From CALJFL01 sp963669435 (lineage in GTDB: Bacteria; Pseudomonadota; Gammaproteobacteria; Pseudomonadales; Halieaceae), in the NCBI GenBank assembly GCA_963669435.1, contig OY770025.1, forward strand, positions 4,526,001 to 4,590,000: a DNA stretch of 64,000 nucleotides. Reading direction: 5' to 3'. Under the pieces are notes generated by a model, which worked only from the letters and a program-made list of their open reading frames with translations, searched no databases and was not told the DNA's origin. Shown here piece after piece: positions 63,267-64,000 of the stretch; position 1 is the stretch's first letter, and each line of letters starts with the position of its first letter. Made by a program: the position numbers and the translations under genes.

Positions 63267-64000
63267 GAAAGAAGGAACTGGACGCCCTTGGCCATTGCCT
63301 GCGTGGCGACGGAAGTATGATCCTCGCCCTGAAACACTTCGCGCCCAATATTGAGCTGCCCCGGGGGGCGCGCTGTGAGCACACTACTCAGAAACACCTC
63401 GCTGGACGCAACGGCGGGAAACAGTCTGTGCTCTTCCGTACCCAGGCTGTAAAAGAGTTTGCAGGGCCTTTCGCGATCACCCAGTCCCGCTAGCCGATTT
63501 TCGAGTTCTGTCCCCGTGATAACCGGGCTACTGGCCAGGTATCCGCTGAACGGTGCATCGGGATTACACAGGTTGAGCAGCGCGAACGCACCACCCCACG
63601 AGTGCCCCGCGAGGTAACTGTTTCGCACGCGTACACGCAACTCACTTTGTACCCAATTCATCACCTGCCATAATATGAAATGGGAGAAGATCTCGACACT
63701 GTCTGTCGGACCGGTCAGCGCCATATCCCGGTTGCGCAACGCCATAATGACACTGTCGTTGTCGGTTGGGTAACCAACACCGATGACCAGGGGCTGCGTG
63801 TCAAAGGGTGTGAAGATTGACAGCATACGAAGATGTTCGGACACCAGGGGAAACAGCCAGTTGCCGTCTACCACGACTATGACATCCCTCGGCTGTGAGC
63901 CCGACTCCCGTGGGTCATAGCCACCCACGAACAGCCGGTAGTCACTTTTCGCCTGCTGGGAAGGCAGGTCTGCAAAAAAGCAGTTTGGAAGCGTATACCG
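63260..64000 (-). CDS. esterase of the alpha/beta-hydrolase fold (Fes/IroE-like), partial
   Basis: The frame runs to the window edge, so the N-terminus is missing; about 246 residues are visible. They include LFVGGYDPRESG, VIVVVDGNWLFP, the nucleophile elbow G-H-S-W-G-G, and the late His in GEDHTSVAT. The fold and the RYTLPNCFF...SDYRLFVGGYDP start resemble the putative esterase (PF00756) group that includes enterobactin/salmochelin esterases and other polyester or acyl esterases. No siderophore genes are near, so the substrate is open. The ATG at 63928 is internal. Confidence 0.78.
   Translation of the reverse strand, partial: RYTLPNCFFADLPSQQAKSDYRLFVGGYDPRESGSQPRDVIVVVDGNWLFPLVSEHLRMLSIFTPFDTQPLVIGVGYPTDNDSVIMALRNRDMALTGPTDSVEIFSHFILWQVMNWVQSELRVRVRNSYLAGHSWGGAFALLNLCNPDAPFSGYLASSPVITGTELENRLAGLGDRERPCKLFYSLGTEEHRLFPAVASSEVFLSSVLTARPPGQLNIGREVFQGEDHTSVATQAMAKGVQFLLSQ

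Noticed and set aside
1..64000. tRNA, rRNA, CRISPR arrays, prophage modules or riboswitches
   Set aside because: I looked for characteristic repeats, cloverleaf-type hairpins and phage structural genes and saw none that could be supported by reading alone; small RNAs could still be present.

Overview
The window reads as a chromosomal segment of a heterotrophic, probably marine gammaproteobacterium of the Cellvibrionales/Halieaceae type. This is inferred from gene content: three TonB-dependent receptors, many short-chain dehydrogenases, two solute:sodium symporters, a CxPSR-type sulfatase, two glycoside hydrolases, a wax-ester synthase/DGAT, LytTR and AraC regulators, and moderate GC. No rRNA, tRNA, CRISPR or prophage was recognised.

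Layout. 0-9 kb: tail of an alpha/beta hydrolase, a TonB receptor, a DUF4242 protein, an NnrU/MddA-like membrane methyltransferase, a TVP38-FAD-oxidoreductase fusion, a secreted formylglycine-generating-enzyme-like protein without catalytic cysteines, a DUF899 and a SnoaL-like protein. 9-18 kb: membrane-anchored serine hydrolase, DUF3445 (haem-dependent N-demethylase family) overlapping a MOSC gene, an acyltransferase divergent from a LytTR regulator, a phospholipase-D lipoprotein and two SDRs. 17.9-19.7 kb: a 45-codon stub of a DsbA/HCCA-isomerase-like gene cut off by a decayed IS3-type element.

19.7-36.7 kb is the most coherent block: two gene sets diverging from one intergenic region that carries a TetR gene and a 16-bp palindrome. 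Leftward: TonB receptor (frameshifted), GH3 glycosidase, SGLT-type symporter, SDR, esterase. Rightward: TetR, sulfatase, a PhlG/phloretin-hydrolase-like C-C hydrolase, MBL hydrolase, GST, PAP2 phosphatase, GH2 glycosidase, and a second membrane-anchored PhlG-like protein. I infer a catabolic locus for a sulfated and/or glycosylated acylphloroglucinol-type (phloretin-, flavonoid- or phlorotannin-like) compound.

36.7-47.1 kb: a truncated MFS gene, a third TonB receptor, then 3-hydroxyacyl-CoA dehydrogenase, SDR, cupin and a PF04199 cyclase, divergent from a beta-keto acid cleavage enzyme (BKACE). An SSS symporter follows, translationally coupled to two previously unlisted tiny membrane proteins, then an IclR regulator. 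Matching palindromes occur in the BKACE/cyclase intergenic region and upstream of iclR. This looks like import, oxidation and acetyl-CoA-dependent cleavage of a beta-hydroxy acid.

47.1-48.6 kb is a decayed stretch with a desaturase remnant and a small conserved protein. 48.6-64 kb: the intact double-domain DsbA/HCCA-isomerase-like gene, M20 amidohydrolase, WS/DGAT with a lysine-rich tail, an sdaA-VOC-ilvD-lipoprotein group, AraC divergent from a fatty acid desaturase with clear direct-repeat operators, a type II toxin-antitoxin pair, a Bcr/CflA MFS pump divergent from an AtoE-type transporter, and a partial esterase at the right edge.
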